Below, in pieces: positions 46,701 to 59,850 of a DNA stretch of 64,000 nt. This DNA is from Penium margaritaceum (Eukaryota > Streptophyta > Zygnematophyceae > Desmidiales > Peniaceae), in assembly GCA_023375785.1 (NCBI GenBank), contig SZWC01003621.1, positions 100,406-164,405 on the forward strand, in the 5' to 3' direction. The notes below the pieces were generated by a model. It had not been told where the DNA came from and searched no databases. It saw nothing but the letters and a program-made list of their open reading frames with translations. The first letter of the stretch is position 1; every line of letters starts with the position of its first letter. The translations under genes and the position numbers were made by a program.

Positions 46701-48581
46701 GCGGTTAGAAACTATATCAAGTATTAAAGTTATGAATCTCCGTGGCTCTGGTGAAGTCATCGCGACTGGATCAATTCAGGCAAACATCCTCATCAACTCA
46801 ACTTCAAGCCTTTTGAAAACCCTTCTACAACGGTGTTTCAACCTCAACAAAAGTATTGGGATGCAACGGCATCAACCAAGTCCAAAATTCAATGGGAGTT
46901 TCACTCCAAATCTCTCATGGAGACCTTCATTGTTGAAGTTGTACTCATCACCGTCCTTCACATCACGTTCCTCGTGAAGGTTTCCTCACCAACAAAACCA
47001 ATGAAACTCACTCTCTCCGTAAGAACACTCTGGTCCTCTTCGTGGTGTTTCCCGTACACTTCAGCTGTGAAGTTTGCAAGTATGAGAAACCTCACTACTT
47101 TTGCATGGATGGAATCAACATTGAGTAGCACCCGAAGCAGTCCGGAATCCTGGAGCTTGAAAGAAATAATCCATTTCCCTGTTGGGACAAAAACGTCACA
47201 TTTTGAGTCAAAACGGTCGCTGAGGGTTCGAAGCCCATTTTCGAGCCCCAGCCAGCCTATCAAGCTGTTTTGCGAGGCTCAAGCGACCCTCGCACGATGG
47301 CTTGACGGTAGACACGGCCTTGTGGGCATGTCAACCGGTCACTTCGAGGAATGAGACCATGGGGACGTGCCCGATTACAACCATCAAACCGGCATGGCCA
47401 ATGGCGAGCCATGTGCTTGGTTTGGAGTTCACACAGTCAAGCACAGTTTTTGTGCACCAGAACAAATATCCACACCGTGATTCTAACGCAGAAAGCAGTT
47501 TCTGTGAGAAATACACTTTTTGAGAACATCAATGGGCAATGTTTGAAGTCCAAACTTCAACCGCACGGTTCCCACTCGTTTCATCTCCGGTTTCGATGAA
47601 ATAAAGACCATCCAATTCACGTCATCAGCGCCTTCCTTGTGAAAATCAAGATCAGAACGCGGCATCAAGATAAACAGCATCGCAGCAGTTTTACTTCATC
47701 CACGTTCTTCCTAAAACTCAACCTCCAACATTCCTCATCAACAAGGGGTTCATCATTCATTGATCAAGGGGTAGTGTTGGAAATTGATCCCTCAGTTTAT
47801 GGTTCACCGGAAAAATTCCTGAAAGTCTAACTAGGTTTGAAAAATCCATTCCAACAGCATTTCACGTCTTGGAAAATCCGTGTTCAAGTCTTCAGACAAT
47901 GCAATACCCTCCTAGGTGACCTAGACCCCTTGAACCCTTCCAAAGGGTACTTTTTCCTCCTCAAGGCCCTCTTCATTACATCAAGAAAGAGCTACTCCTG
48001 AAAGCCATATTCAAGTGTGCCCCTTCACAAGGAAGTACATCCCTTCATCAGCAAAAAGGTACTAAAATATTCGTTTACATCATCACCCTCAAGACCATAG
48101 ACTACTTAAGAAGTCCACTCCTATCAGCTCATCAACAACTACTTGATCTTTGTCCAGCCAGGCTCCAATGCTTGGAGTTGTTCCACATGAAAAGTTCAGC
48201 TTCTAGTTAAGGATCTAGCTTCTATACCTACTCCACTTCATGAAAGAGGTCCCATCTATGCCAATATAGTGAAGCCGAAGATGGAGGTCCAGAGCTAAGG
48301 CTAGAGGCTTTCCTATGGAGAAGTAGAGAAATCGGTAAAGGGTACCATCTAGTGAAGTTGATTACAGTCACTGTTCAACTTTGAGTGAGTATTGCTAGCA
48401 ACGTGCTTTTGCACTGTGCATCAAATCCAAATTATCCTGATTTGGTTAAATCCTTTGCTATGCAGTAGACAGACAAGGAGTTGGAAGCAAGTCAGTCTAC
48501 TTCAAACCCTACTAGACTACCAAACCCCTTCTTGTCTAAGATATGGTGCAGGTTTTTAGCCAGTGCCCCAATCACATTCCA
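43713..48581 (+). mobile_element. Copia-2 (copy B): copia-type element with gag and protease only
   Basis: LTRs are 43713-44521 and 47775-48581, with a primer site TGGTATCAGAGC at 44525-44536. Gag spans 44,915-46,358 (coiled-coil part, UBN2-like part, zinc-knuckle-like CSFYNTMGHTADVYF), protease 46,450-46,790, then the same unassigned 3' region with a 173-codon frame (46,833-47,354). No integrase or RT, as in copy A, so the lack of pol predates the duplication. Broken. Confidence 0.8.
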
Positions 48582-48586
48582 ATAAG

Positions 48587-49553
48587 TGTTATGCAGAGCA
48601 GAACATGGGTGGATCACAGAGACGAGGTGTTGAGCAATAGGCATTTTTGCAAACAGGGAAAAATGGATAAAGAATTAACTGAAAAAGAAGGCCAACACTT
48701 CTGTATTCGAAATGGCCCATTCCCCCATTTTGTAGATTAATGGAAGTATGCACCCTGTTTTCTTCCATATGTTTTGTTCACATCAGATTGGCATCAACGC
48801 AATGTGTCACGCATGCTTTGTCGGACTGGTGACGTCAAGTTGCCATCAAATAATCACAAACAGCTTTTTTTAGGGGTTTGTGGTTGTTCCAATGGCTGGC
48901 TTGCATGTAGTTTGCATGGGGGGTCCAAGAATCCCCATGCATGTAAAGGGAACATGTTAGGCCCCGCTTTTGTCAGGCCCAGCAGAAGCTTGTGCAAATC
49001 CAAAACCCTAAAACCCATTATGCTATTTGTGGTGTGGCTTCATTGGGGTTTGCATGCAAAAGCAGGGTGGTTTGCTTGTAGCGGGGAAAAACAAAAGAAA
49101 CGATTTTGCTTGATCTAGAAAACAAATGGTTTGCTTGATCTTGATGCTCGCGTGGGAGCAACAAGCCCATGAGGAGCAACGGCTAACCACGCGGAGAATT
49201 TTTACTTCTTGCCTTCTATGGGGGAGTTATGTCTATTTGTTGTCCAATGAGAGGGCATGGATCCAATTCAACCCATGGATAATTTGCATTAAGCAGTAAG
49301 TGTACCACGATAACAAGTGCCCAACAAGGCGAACACATGTAGACAATGCCGGTAATCATTACAAGCTGCATGTTGGGATCTCCGTGCTTGAGCAAAGCAA
49401 CACGTGCCGAGTCACTCTGTAAGTAGTCACTTTGAGAAGATCCGCCAAGAAGTCGAGGTGCTTCAAGAACATCGAGGCACGGTTTCTACGAATTCCAACG
49501 CATTGATACAATTTGTGACACTTTTTCTTACCATTATAAAAAGTGGTCAGAGT
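48587..49553 (-). repeat. Gypsy-family LTR head, interrupted (copy B)
   Basis: Counterpart of 22,445-23,411: the front part of a gypsy LTR, interrupted by the 604-bp insertion and cut at its right end by the gypsy-2 3' LTR. Confidence 0.6.
48671..49274. mobile_element. 604-bp insertion with 8-bp target duplication (hAT-like), copy B
   Basis: ATGGATAA flanks both sides (48663-48670 and 49275-49282). Length and position equal copy A, so it predates the duplication. No transposase is encoded. Confidence 0.7.
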
Positions 49554-52500
49554 TGTTCCTCTTACTCGGTGCAAGATGTGGGTGGCTCATAGGGATGATG
49601 CGCGGAACAGCTGGATGACTTGTAATGTGTAGTAATTGTATTTCAATGACAAGTGTTGAACAAGTCGAATGCATACATACAATGACGAGAATCACAATGA
49701 GGCATATGTTGGGTCCTCGATGCTCATGCCGAGCGACGTGTGTGAGGTCTCGCTGTAAGTGATCACTTTGAGAAGCTCTAGCAAGAAGGTTGTTGGGCTT
49801 TGAGTACATCAAGGTGCGGTTTCACAAAATTCCAGTGCTGTCGAGATGTTGAACAAATAGTATCAAAAGATTGATACGGTTCCTGACACATTTTCACCAT
49901 TCCACAGTGTGGTTGAAGTCTTTTTAACCTTTGAAAATGTAGCACCAGAGGTCGTGACACATGGCAAAACTTCTCTTGGCCCAACAGCATAGAAATCCTA
50001 AGGTTGATGCGCAGTGGGCCATGAATGTAAGGAAAGAAACTCTTGGAGTTCTTGGACTTGTGTACATTGGGGACGTAAGACTTCTCCCCATTTAGCCGCA
50101 ATGTCCCAGTGTGTAAGCAAACGTAGACCGGTGATGGCGATAGTAGCCATCAATCAAGTGATTGATGTCTTGGACGTTGTCGTAAGGCTCCCAGCTGTTG
50201 TGTCTAGTGTCATAATTGTGCCACTTGACAAGTTAGACGGTCGTTTTCCCACGTTGTTGATGTGCGAGGATGTCTTCAATCAAACACTCCATATTCCTCT
50301 CCACTTGAATAGGAGGACAAGGTGCAACATATCTGCCGAAGACGTTCTCAATGGGGTCCTGCTTGTGCTTCAGCTTGCTGGTGTGGAAGACAAAGTGGAT
50401 TGCCATGCTGTCAGCCAGGAAAAGCCGAGCAACGACGGCGGTTTACATGCACTCAATCTCAAATGGTCCCAACCACCAGGTTTTAAGCTTTGCAAGGACC
50501 TATCCTTGAATTCTGATGTTTTTGAGCTGACTAGAGCTTGATCGCCAATGTTGAATATGTCATTGCTACAACATCAGTCCATTGCTCACTACATGGTCAC
50601 TTGTGTCTTTGTGAAGGCCTGTCACATTCCCTCCCGAACGTTGGAGGAGTCCCTTTGGTAAATGTCGTGTGCAGGGATGTTCCTTTGGCTTTGAATTCCT
50701 ACCGGTGTGGCGGGTAGTTTTCTGTGAGCCACTTTGAACGGGGGTTTACCTGTTATGGTGGAAGTTATGGAGTTGTATAGAAGTTTGGTATTATAGTCCA
50801 GCCACCCAATCGGTGTCGTTTGGCATGCATAATGTGCAGAGACGTTGTTTGAGGATGGAATGGTTGATAGTTGGATGCGACTATCCAAATCCGTCACCAA
50901 TTTGTTTACAAAACAGCTCGTGAAATGGCCATCTTCATCACTGATGATGATAAGTGGCATGCTATGAAGCTGTTCAATCTGGTTTAGAGACAGTCGGGAT
51001 GTTCCTTTGGCGGTGATGGTGATCATTGTCAAAATGAAGTGTGGAATTCTTTAATATATTTCCACCACCATGAGGATGGCGTCACAGCCTTTGCGAGTGG
51101 GGGGTAACCCCGTCACAAAGTCCATGCTCATGTCGACCAGCAACTCCATAAAAAAGGGGAGGATATGGAGTAATCCTGGCGGCTTTGTACGACGACATTT
51201 TTTCCATTGACAATGTTGCATGATTTTCAATAGGCTAACACGTCGGTTCCCATCATTTCCCACCAGTAACACTTTGCCAGCTTCTTGAATATCTTGTCCA
51301 TACCCAAGTATCCACCTGGACCGGTGTCGTGGCATTCATCCAATAGCATCTGCTGAAGTTCTTTGTTCGAAGATACGATGACCTGGTGAGTGAATCTTTG
51401 TCGCCAATAGAGGTCATTGAATCAGATATTGGTTTTGTCGTACCCGCCAAACTCCTCGTAGCCCTTTTGTGAACAGCCTTGCAAGGTACGTGATTAATTT
51501 GCCAAACAAAGTGCTGATTGCTACCATCAGACATTGTCGCCAACTCAGATAATTCACTGGATTCGTTTTTCTATGTTGTTACTCAAAGTTTGAGTGGGAG
51601 TTGGATTCAAGGGAACTCCATCCATTGAGTTTTTTTGGTGGCTCACATTTGAATAATCTGTGAGATACTTTAGTGCATGATGGTCGGTGCAGATGATACG
51701 TTGCCAGCATTCCAAGTAGCACCATCACAATTTGGACCTGCGCAAGCATCTCCTAGTTGTGTACCACAGAGTCAAGTTTTGGCCTGTGTAGTTTTTGCGA
51801 CATGTATGTGACCAGTTGGTCTTCACTGCCGTTCTCTTGGAGGAGAACGGCTCTGATTGCTTTATGGGATGTGTCAGTGGCCATGAAGTAGTCCAGCGTT
51901 GGATCTCCACATTGTAAGGTGGGCACATAGGTCTAATCACTTGTGAAAGACTTGAACACTTCTTTTTTGCTGTCGTCCCGAGTCCACTCGGTGGTTTTAT
52001 GAGTCAAATCCGAGAGAGGCACTAACACTCGAGCATAATGCTTTACAAAATGAAGGTAGTAGCTATGGAAGCTTAAAGACACTTGAACGTCCCAAACATT
52101 GGTCTGTGTTGGCCAATCAGTGACTACCTCAACCTTTTCACGGTCCGTGGTGATCCGCCAGCCTCCAATGATGTGGCCCAAACACCCGATCAAACATCAA
52201 CCAAAGTCATATTTTGAGCGTTTTTTTCTTTGTCTCTCTTTGTATAGCTTTGAGAACTCTTCGGAGAGGTCCATTGTGCTCCTCGAGGGTGCGTTTGTAT
52301 ACCAAGATGTCATAAAGATACCCTACTGGTCCTTTTCAAGTTGATTTAATGTGATGCATTTTTTCCTTCAATGAATTCTACATACCATATAAACAACTAG
52401 CATTGAACTTTATGTGAAAGGCTAAGGGATTTAAAACTTCAATGGTGTTTTCATCCATGTAAAACGTTGAAATCAAGGTACCATGTGATGCACATTTGAC

Positions 52501-55500
52501 CATTAAGCACTACCAAAGTAATTCAGGTAAAGTGAGAATACTGTCTAATTCATTGATTTTGTAGTTTTCAATTTTCCATTCGTTAAAATCCAAGAGCAGC
52601 AGGGTATATGACGACGAAGTCGTCAAGGTACGTGGAAAATGTTATTCATTGTTGTCATCATTGTTACAGTGATGTTTGTGAGTCCAAACAGCATAACCTT
52701 GAACTCGATGTGTCCATATCTGGTGTGGAATGCTCTCTTCTTGACGTCCTCATCAGATACACGGATCTGGAGATAGCTGTTGAGTAAATCAATACTGATG
52801 AAGATTCAAGCCTTGCGGAGTTGGTCAAAACATTCATCATCTCAAGGGAGAGGATACCGGTTTTGATGGGAATGCCGTTAAACACTCAGTAGTCACCGCA
52901 CATCCGCATCTCCCAAGTTTTGGTTTTAAAAGTTATAGATGTCGCGTAGTGTGACGTGGAGGGTCTGATGAACCCCTGACCAAGCATCTCGTTCAGATGT
53001 TTCTTGAGTTTGGTCAGCTCATGGCCGCTCAACTGAGAGGTCCCATTCATCGTCGGTCTGATGGCGGAGTTCATGTCTATCTGGTAGTTTGTTGGAAAGA
53101 AAAACCTTCAAACTCCTCGACGAGTGAGGCAAACTCCCTTGTAACAGCTGTACACTTCTATGGTACAGAGGCCGATGTGGTCGCCTATGCTACCATGATT
53201 TCTTCTGCTACCCTTGTCTCCACATGGACCGGATGCACTTGAGCTCCGCGACGCATACATCACTTAGCCACATCCAAAGATATCTCTTGGTCTTTTGTGA
53301 CTGCAGCAACTTCCTGTGCTGCTTTCATCTATACTAATTTCCATAACCATTGTTGCATTGTGGACTGCTCGACCAGAGGCAAGTTTTTGTTTCTACCACT
53401 AATACTGACATAGAGCAATTCACTTCTCCACTCAATCCACGGATTGCGCCAAAATGGGAAACTTTGTCTGAGAATGATTTTGTGGTCGCTTATCAGGTAA
53501 GTTGTCCAGACCATCGTGCAAATCTCCAAATTGCAGTCGAGGAGGTTTGTGAAGTCTACAGATATGCAGGCATCTGTTGATGTTTTTGCCTTCAAATACC
53601 CCTGGTTTGGTCTACAAGTTTAGCTTTCGAACCATGTTGTTGCCTACAAAACTGAGCAGGTCATCCATCCAATAGTGTTCATGCCGTTCTGCTGTTTTAA
53701 CAACCCCTCGGTTCCACTCCAAGGAGTATCGCCAATTGGTTGTCCTTGTATCCATACTTGAATTTTGTGATCTTGAGGATCCTCGATTGCAGCAATGTGA
53801 GCTGCTCAGGTGGGCGATTGGTCGGGACAAATTTCTCTCACTGGACAGGAGCTTTGCCATCTCCTCTTGCCTCGGCTCTTCATCTTTCTTTGCGACTTCC
53901 CCCTCTTTTTGGCCTACTGCTACGATTTTTGACAAATTTGCAAGATATGCCCCGGATTCTGGCAAGTCCAACAAAGCCATTGATCACATTGATCAAAGGC
54001 ATCAAACTCAATAAGATTCAAGGTTTCCGTTGACTACAGCTTTCCTCTGACATGATAAGAATTGTGACTTTGGAGTCCCCTGCCATTGGATTCCTGCATC
54101 CAAGTGGTGTAGTCGGCGTAGTTAATGCGATTGGCTGCCGCAATCATTCATAGAAATTTCTCCTAGTTGCCAAAGATGGAGATTGCTTGCCAAACAACTC
54201 GCTTGAGGCCTCTGTTGTAGCAGAAACAAAGCTCATTAGGGGTGAGGTTACTGTCAGTGATGACTTCGTGAGAACGTCGCGTGAACTCCGCCACACTAGA
54301 TTGCTGATGCAGGCATTGAGCTTTTCACCGCACGCCAAACATCTCATTCATCATTTCAAAGCGGATGAGGGTGGCACACATGATAAGTGATTATAGTTCT
54401 CCTGTGGCATAAGGGACTTGAGCCACGTGGGATACATCTGCTTGAAAGGTAGAATGCTTCTGGTCCACGATATGAGAGCTGTCGCATGAGCCATTGATCC
54501 AGCTCCACCGGTCTCCTACTACCATTCCATGGCCTTTAGATCGGACCACCAACTAAAAGGCATGCCAAAAAAGAGCAAGGCTACAGATTCAATCTTCATC
54601 TTGTCTTTGTTGATCCCAGAAGTGGTGAAGTACACCACCAAATGCATCAGCCACGTCTAGGTTGTGAGTCCTTTTGAATCTGGAGGATCAAGTGGCTCAA
54701 GGAGTGCAAGTCGAATATGAGGTGCACTCGAGAATTAAATACTTCTTTTGGTGAATACTCATTCATGCACACGAGAAATTTGAATCTCCTCCATCACTGC
54801 ATTGAGTTGTTGGAGCAGATGGGTGTTGAGGCTCTCAAGTCTCTACAGTTTTGGGTACAAATCCTCATTGATGTGAGCTTGTTGACCGGTGCCTCCCATT
54901 GCATCAGGTGTCATCCCGGCTACTAGCAACGGTAATGGATGGGTTTCAGAGCCCGAGGGGTCCATCTCCAGGCTGGCCGTCACGACCTTCAGTGTTGTGC
55001 CATTTGTTGCAATTTTTGCCTCCGTTGTTTTATTTCCCTGAAGAATGCCGCTGTTTTTATGATAATGATCCTCCAACACTGGAGTCTTCTGCGATTGTTA
55101 GTGCTTGTAGTCAGCTGCGCTTGATCTGTTTACCATTTTTGTCACGATGTCAACAAAAATCTGAACGATGGAGATACGCTGAAGACTCATGCAAGATTTT
55201 TGCCTTAGTAGTTCATTTTTCACATGTCCATCCACTGTCACAACGCTCTGATACCAAGTATTACGTCAGGCGGAACATTGGTGATTCACAAGGATAAGGT
55301 GAGGAGCAGTAGATGATTCAAGGAAGTGAGACAAATGGATGATTTGTATCAAACAGTTATTGTACTTTGATGACAAGTGTTGACCACGCAAAATGCACGT
55401 ATACAATGACAAGAATCACAATAGGGCATACGTCAGGTCGTCGATGCTCAAATGGAGTGATGTGTGTGGGGTCATGTTATGAGTGGTCGCTTCAAGAAGC

Positions 55501-55784
55501 TGCACCAGGAAGTCGGAGGGCTTCAAGAGTATTGAGGCCCTGTTTTATAAACAAATCAATATCAAAACTTTGATATGGTTCGCGACGCTTTTGTCGATTA
55601 TTGTAGAAACTGGTCAAAGTTTTCCGATTCTTTGGGAACGGAACAGTGGAGGTTAGGAGGGGTGGCAAAAATTCCCTTGGCCCATCCGCATCAATATCTA
55701 AGGTCGTTGCAAGGCAGGCCATGAATGTCAAGGACACAATTTTGCACTCATAGAGTTTGGGGACTTGTGTAAGTCTGGGACACA
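49554..55784 (-). mobile_element. Gypsy-2 (copy B): Ty3/gypsy chromovirus with complete right LTR
   Basis: 3' LTR 49554-50080; chromodomain/integrase end to about 50,640; integrase, RNase H, RT, protease/gag to about 54,800; primer site 55245-55256 (TGGTATCAGAGC on the minus strand); right LTR 55259-55784. The right LTR seems chimeric (see findings). Apart from that it matches copy A. Broken. Confidence 0.8.
55259..55784 (-). repeat. LTR shared by gypsy-2 and gypsy-3 (apparently chimeric)
   Basis: One LTR of about 526 bp sits between the gypsy-2 primer site on its left and the gypsy-3 polypurine tract and chromodomain end on its right. Its front half resembles the gypsy-2 3' LTR (ACAATGACAAGAATCACAAT), and its rear resembles the LTR head at 22,445/48,587 (GAAGTCGGAGGGCTTCAAGA). 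Confidence 0.65.
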
Positions 55785-57143
55785 AAAATTTCTCCCCCTT
55801 TTTGTCGCGACATCCCGCCGCATAAGCAGACGTAGGCCGATGATGACACTAGTAGCCGTCAATCAGGTGATCTGCATCTTTGATGTTGTTGTAGGGCTCC
55901 CAGCTGTAATGTGCGACGTCCTAGCCATGCCATTTGACTTTATGTTAATTGTTTTTCCATGGCGTTGATGTCCAAGAATTTCTTCAATCACATACTCCGC
56001 ATCCCCATCCACTTGAATAGAAGGTAGAAATGCAACATATTGGCCAGGGACCTTCTTCCTAGGGTCCTAGCAGTGCTTGTGCCTGCTGCTGTTGAAGACA
56101 TGATGGATTGCCATGCTTTTAGATAGGCAAAGCCAAGCAACGACATGTTCTTTTCTTCATTCGATCACAAATGCTCCAAACCACCTGAATTTGAGCTTCA
56201 CGAATTCCTGTCCTGAAAGTTTGCTTTTTGTGGAGCTGAGTAGGAGACAATCGCCAACGCTGAACACATCACCGCTGCAATTCCTGTCCGCTACTTGCTT
56301 TATGGCTGCTTGAAGATTTCCAAGGGTCTATGGCGTATCCTCCCAAATGCTGGAGAAACCACGTCTGTAAACATTGTCTGCAAGAGGGTTTCTTTGGCTT
56401 TGAAACCCTGCCGCTGTGCGAAAAGATTGTCGTAAACCACTTTGAAAAGAATTTCTTTTGCTGCGGTGGAAGCTGTGGAGTTTTAGGCGAGTTTGGCATT
56501 TGGAAGTTTAGATGCTTGATCGGTGCCATGTAGCTCAAACAAGGAGTAGAGAAGTTGTTCAAGCATCTGATTGGTCCGCTTGGTTTGGACGTTGGTTTGG
56601 GGATGGAACATTGTTGATGTCTGGAACCGACTGCAACAATACCTCATCAATTCTCGCTTTAAATGGCTCATGAAATGCCGTCTGAATCGCTGATGATGGT
56701 ACGTGGTACGACGTGCAGACGTACAATTTTTGTTAGAAGCAGTCACGCTATTCCTTCTGCAGTGATGATGGCCGTTTTTGGGATGAAGTACAGTTTTCTT
56801 CAAAAGCTTTCCACCACCACAAGGATATCCTTATAGGCTTTGGGAGCGCCGGGTAACCCTACCACGAAGTCTACTCTGATGTACCCAAGGTTGAGTGGGA
56901 AAGGGGAGGGATTGGAGTAATCCTTGTGGCCTCGTGGGAAAAGATGTTTGTCGCTGACCGTGTTGCATGCTTTGTACAAAGCTGCCATGTCAATCTATAC
57001 CTTTTCCAATGAATAACAACTTTCTAGCTTCTTGAACGTCTTCTCCTTGCCAAATTTTCCACTTGGACCAGTGTCTTGGCATTCCTATAATGGAATGTGC
57101 TAAAGTTCTTTGTTCGATGGAACGTTGTGCTGGAGTGTAAGTT

Positions 57144-57970
57144 TGTTGAATGTCACAAAACAAATGTGAGACAGCGCAGAACCAATCACGGAACAAGTAA
57201 GTAATCAACACATTGCTTACTCAGCTAGATATACACACTGCAACGAGAGAGGAAGAGAATGCCATTCGTTGACTCAAAGTAATGGGTACACAGGCACTAC
57301 AATCTACGTGCACAACAATAACTACAAGAAAATAAAAAACCATACTGAATACTTCACTCATCTTTGCTATTTCTCGTCTCGCTCCACTGGGCAGTGATGT
57401 CGTCTTTAGTTTGCTCCTGTCGTCTTGCACTGTTTTCCATCCACCCTTGTCTTTAGGTACTGTTGGTGTGCTGTCGCTCTTTGTAGATAGACACCGCTTG
57501 TGCGTGGATTCGACTCATGGATGTTTTTCACGGAGCTTCTTTAGAAACATGCATCAGTCGTCAGCCGTCGATCTCACAATGGGTGATGATTTGATCACCA
57601 ACCACTTGATAGATATCGATCAGTAGTGTCCCCCCATCATTTCCGGAACCGACCCATTCTGCTCCATGCGGACGGGTAGTCCTGGGACCTTGTGGTTCAA
57701 CTTCTACTGAGTGTGCCACGTCGACCTCCTGCTTGGGTGCCACCCAGGCTACTGCAACACAAAACCATTCCATGTGATTACGCAAAGTTCTATAGAACAT
57801 ATAGCATTTGTCACCATCAAACATGTGAAAACAACAGGTACATCAGTGGGCAGGGGAGGCAAGGCAATGTCCTCTCTTCTCACCCCGAGCAGGAGTAGGC
57901 AGGCAGTAGGATAGGTTAGGTCACGGAGGGGCCGGGGGAGAGAGTGCTGCCTCTCCCCTACCCCTCTGTA
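57144..57970 (-). repeat. Copia-3 3' LTR
   Basis: About 827 bp, from TGTTGAATGTCACAAAAC to CCCCTCTGTA, matching the LTR at 60,722-61,591. The right edge is uncertain by a few bases. Confidence 0.75.
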
Positions 57971-58299
57971 GTTTCCCACCTCTTTGCGAGACTCATCTCT
58001 AGAAATCCCACTTGTGAGTTTGAACCCACCGATGATACAAGGTTAGATAATTCTCCTCCCATTGTTGAATGATTTCCTGTATGGGTCATTTTATTCCACG
58101 CTCCCTTGGTCCTCAGCCTCTCATCCACGGTTTCATCTTTGTAGTGAGTGTGCTGGGTTGCAAAAGAAGGTTTGCTCACACTCCCTCACATTTTATGCAT
58201 GTTCTGAAGACAAAACAGAAGGAAAAGAGAAGACCCCCTGCAAACCTCAAGAATCCTCCCAGGTCCAGTCCTCGCATTGGGTGGCCAGGGTTACATGTT

Positions 58300-59850
58300 C
58301 CATACGCATGCGCAATCCATGGTTAGCCCGATGGCGGTATACAGTGTCTCATGCTGGTGACCATCTAATGCTTTTCTGAACATTTCAGCAGCCTGTTGCT
58401 TCATGCCGACATACTCAAGGTACACATCGCCTTCTGCCACAGTATCTCGCACATAGTGATATCGTCTCTTGACATGCTTTTTGCGATCATGAAGTACGGG
58501 GTCCCCGCTGAGGGCAATCATTCCCTCGTTGTCGCAAGAGACCACGGTTTATTCCAGTTGGCTCAATCCCAGTTGTTCAGGCAACATGCGCAACCAGACA
58601 GCTTCTCTGGTTGCCGTATTAGCAGCGATGTATTCAGCCTCGGTAGAAGACAAAGCCACCACACACTGGCTTTAACGCCAGCTCATGGGTCCACCGCTGG
58701 GCACAGAGACATATCTGAACGTGGACTTACTGGTGCTCTTGTCGCCTGATGAATCCGCATTATAAAATCCAACCAGGAAAACGGCACACTATGGAGTGTA
58801 CCAAATATTTTGCTTAGCATTGCATTTCAAGTGCTTGATGCACTGCTTAGCAGCCGTCACCTGATTGGTTTTGGGATTTTTCCATCCCTGAATCAGCAGG
58901 CCGATTGCATAGGAGTTATCCGGCCGTGTTCCAACACTGCTGTACACCAGAGAACTGACCAAGCCAGGAAAAGGCTTGGTTTCCTTGGGATCAGCGAGGA
59001 GATCAGACATCACTGGCTTAGTCAGGCCGTGCTCCACGGGAACTGGATTCCCTGCAGGATGAGGCTGACTCAGGCCAAACGTTTTTGCCATGCGGGAGAT
59101 GTAGGTACTCCAGGACAGCGTAACTTCATACAGATCGTGGCAGTGATGGATTTGAATCCCAAGATAAAAACGCAGAGGGTCCATGTCACTCATTTCAAAG
59201 GTCGCTGAGAGTACCTGTTGAATGTAGTAATGATAACCAAGTAGCACCCAAACAGAATCAGGTCATCCACGTATAGGATGACACCGAGGTTGTCAATGCC
59301 ATCCTTGTAATGAACGGAGTGGTCACTGTGAAGACGTTTGAGACCCTGGCTTAAGAAGAGTTCATGAATGCACTTGTTCCACTGGCAAGGAGCATGCTTG
59401 AGGCCGTAGAGGGCTTTGAGCAGACAGCAAACTTTGTTTCCTCCCCCTCTCCGGCTGCACAAAGCCCTCAGGCTGAGACATAATCACCACCTTCTCCAAG
59501 TCCCCATAGAGAAACACAGACTTGACAACCATTTGGTGGAGGTACCACTGCTACTCAGCAGCCAAGGCCAGAACAACACGGATGGAACTGTTCTTGGCAA
59601 GGGGAGTAAATGTATCACTGTAGTTGACTCCAGGGACCTGGCTGTAGCTGACTCCAGGGACCTGGCTGTAGCCGTGCGCAGCCAAATAGGCCTTGTATCT
59701 GTCAGGTGCACCATGTTCTAATCCTATGCTTCCTGGTGCACCAGATGGAATAATTCCACCTTGGGATTGAAGACGATGGGGAGGTTGTGAATAGAAATGA
59801 AAATTGGAAATACCTCCTTGTCCATGGCCTTGAAATCTGGGCAGCTGACG
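58300..59850 (-). pseudogene. Copia-3 reverse transcriptase and RNase H remnant
   Basis: Family words in order on the minus strand are DRYKAYLAAHGYSQVPG, LLKALYGLKHAPCQWN, ILYVDDLILFG, MDPLRFYLGIQIHH, LVSSLVYSSVGTRPD and KKHVKRRYHYVRD. These are RVT_2 and copia RNase H. Fossil, broken. Confidence 0.85.
59621..59668 (-). repeat. 24-bp tandem repeat in copia-3 RT
   Basis: Two 24-bp units (TAGTTGACTCCAGGGACCTG and on; one difference) repeat the conserved YSQVPGV segment of the RT in frame. The family normally has this segment once. Confidence 0.85.

Larger units (their letters stand above)
29292..55480. repeat. 26-kb direct duplication, copy B
   Basis: This is collinear with 2,896-29,290. At its right end the homology stops after GTCATGTTAT (55,471-55,480), and the interrupted LTR continues into the gypsy-3 context. 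Copy B lacks the 516-bp inverted-repeat element, has a 186-bp stretch in copia-1 that copy A lacks, and keeps the small gene's exons open. Confidence 0.95.
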
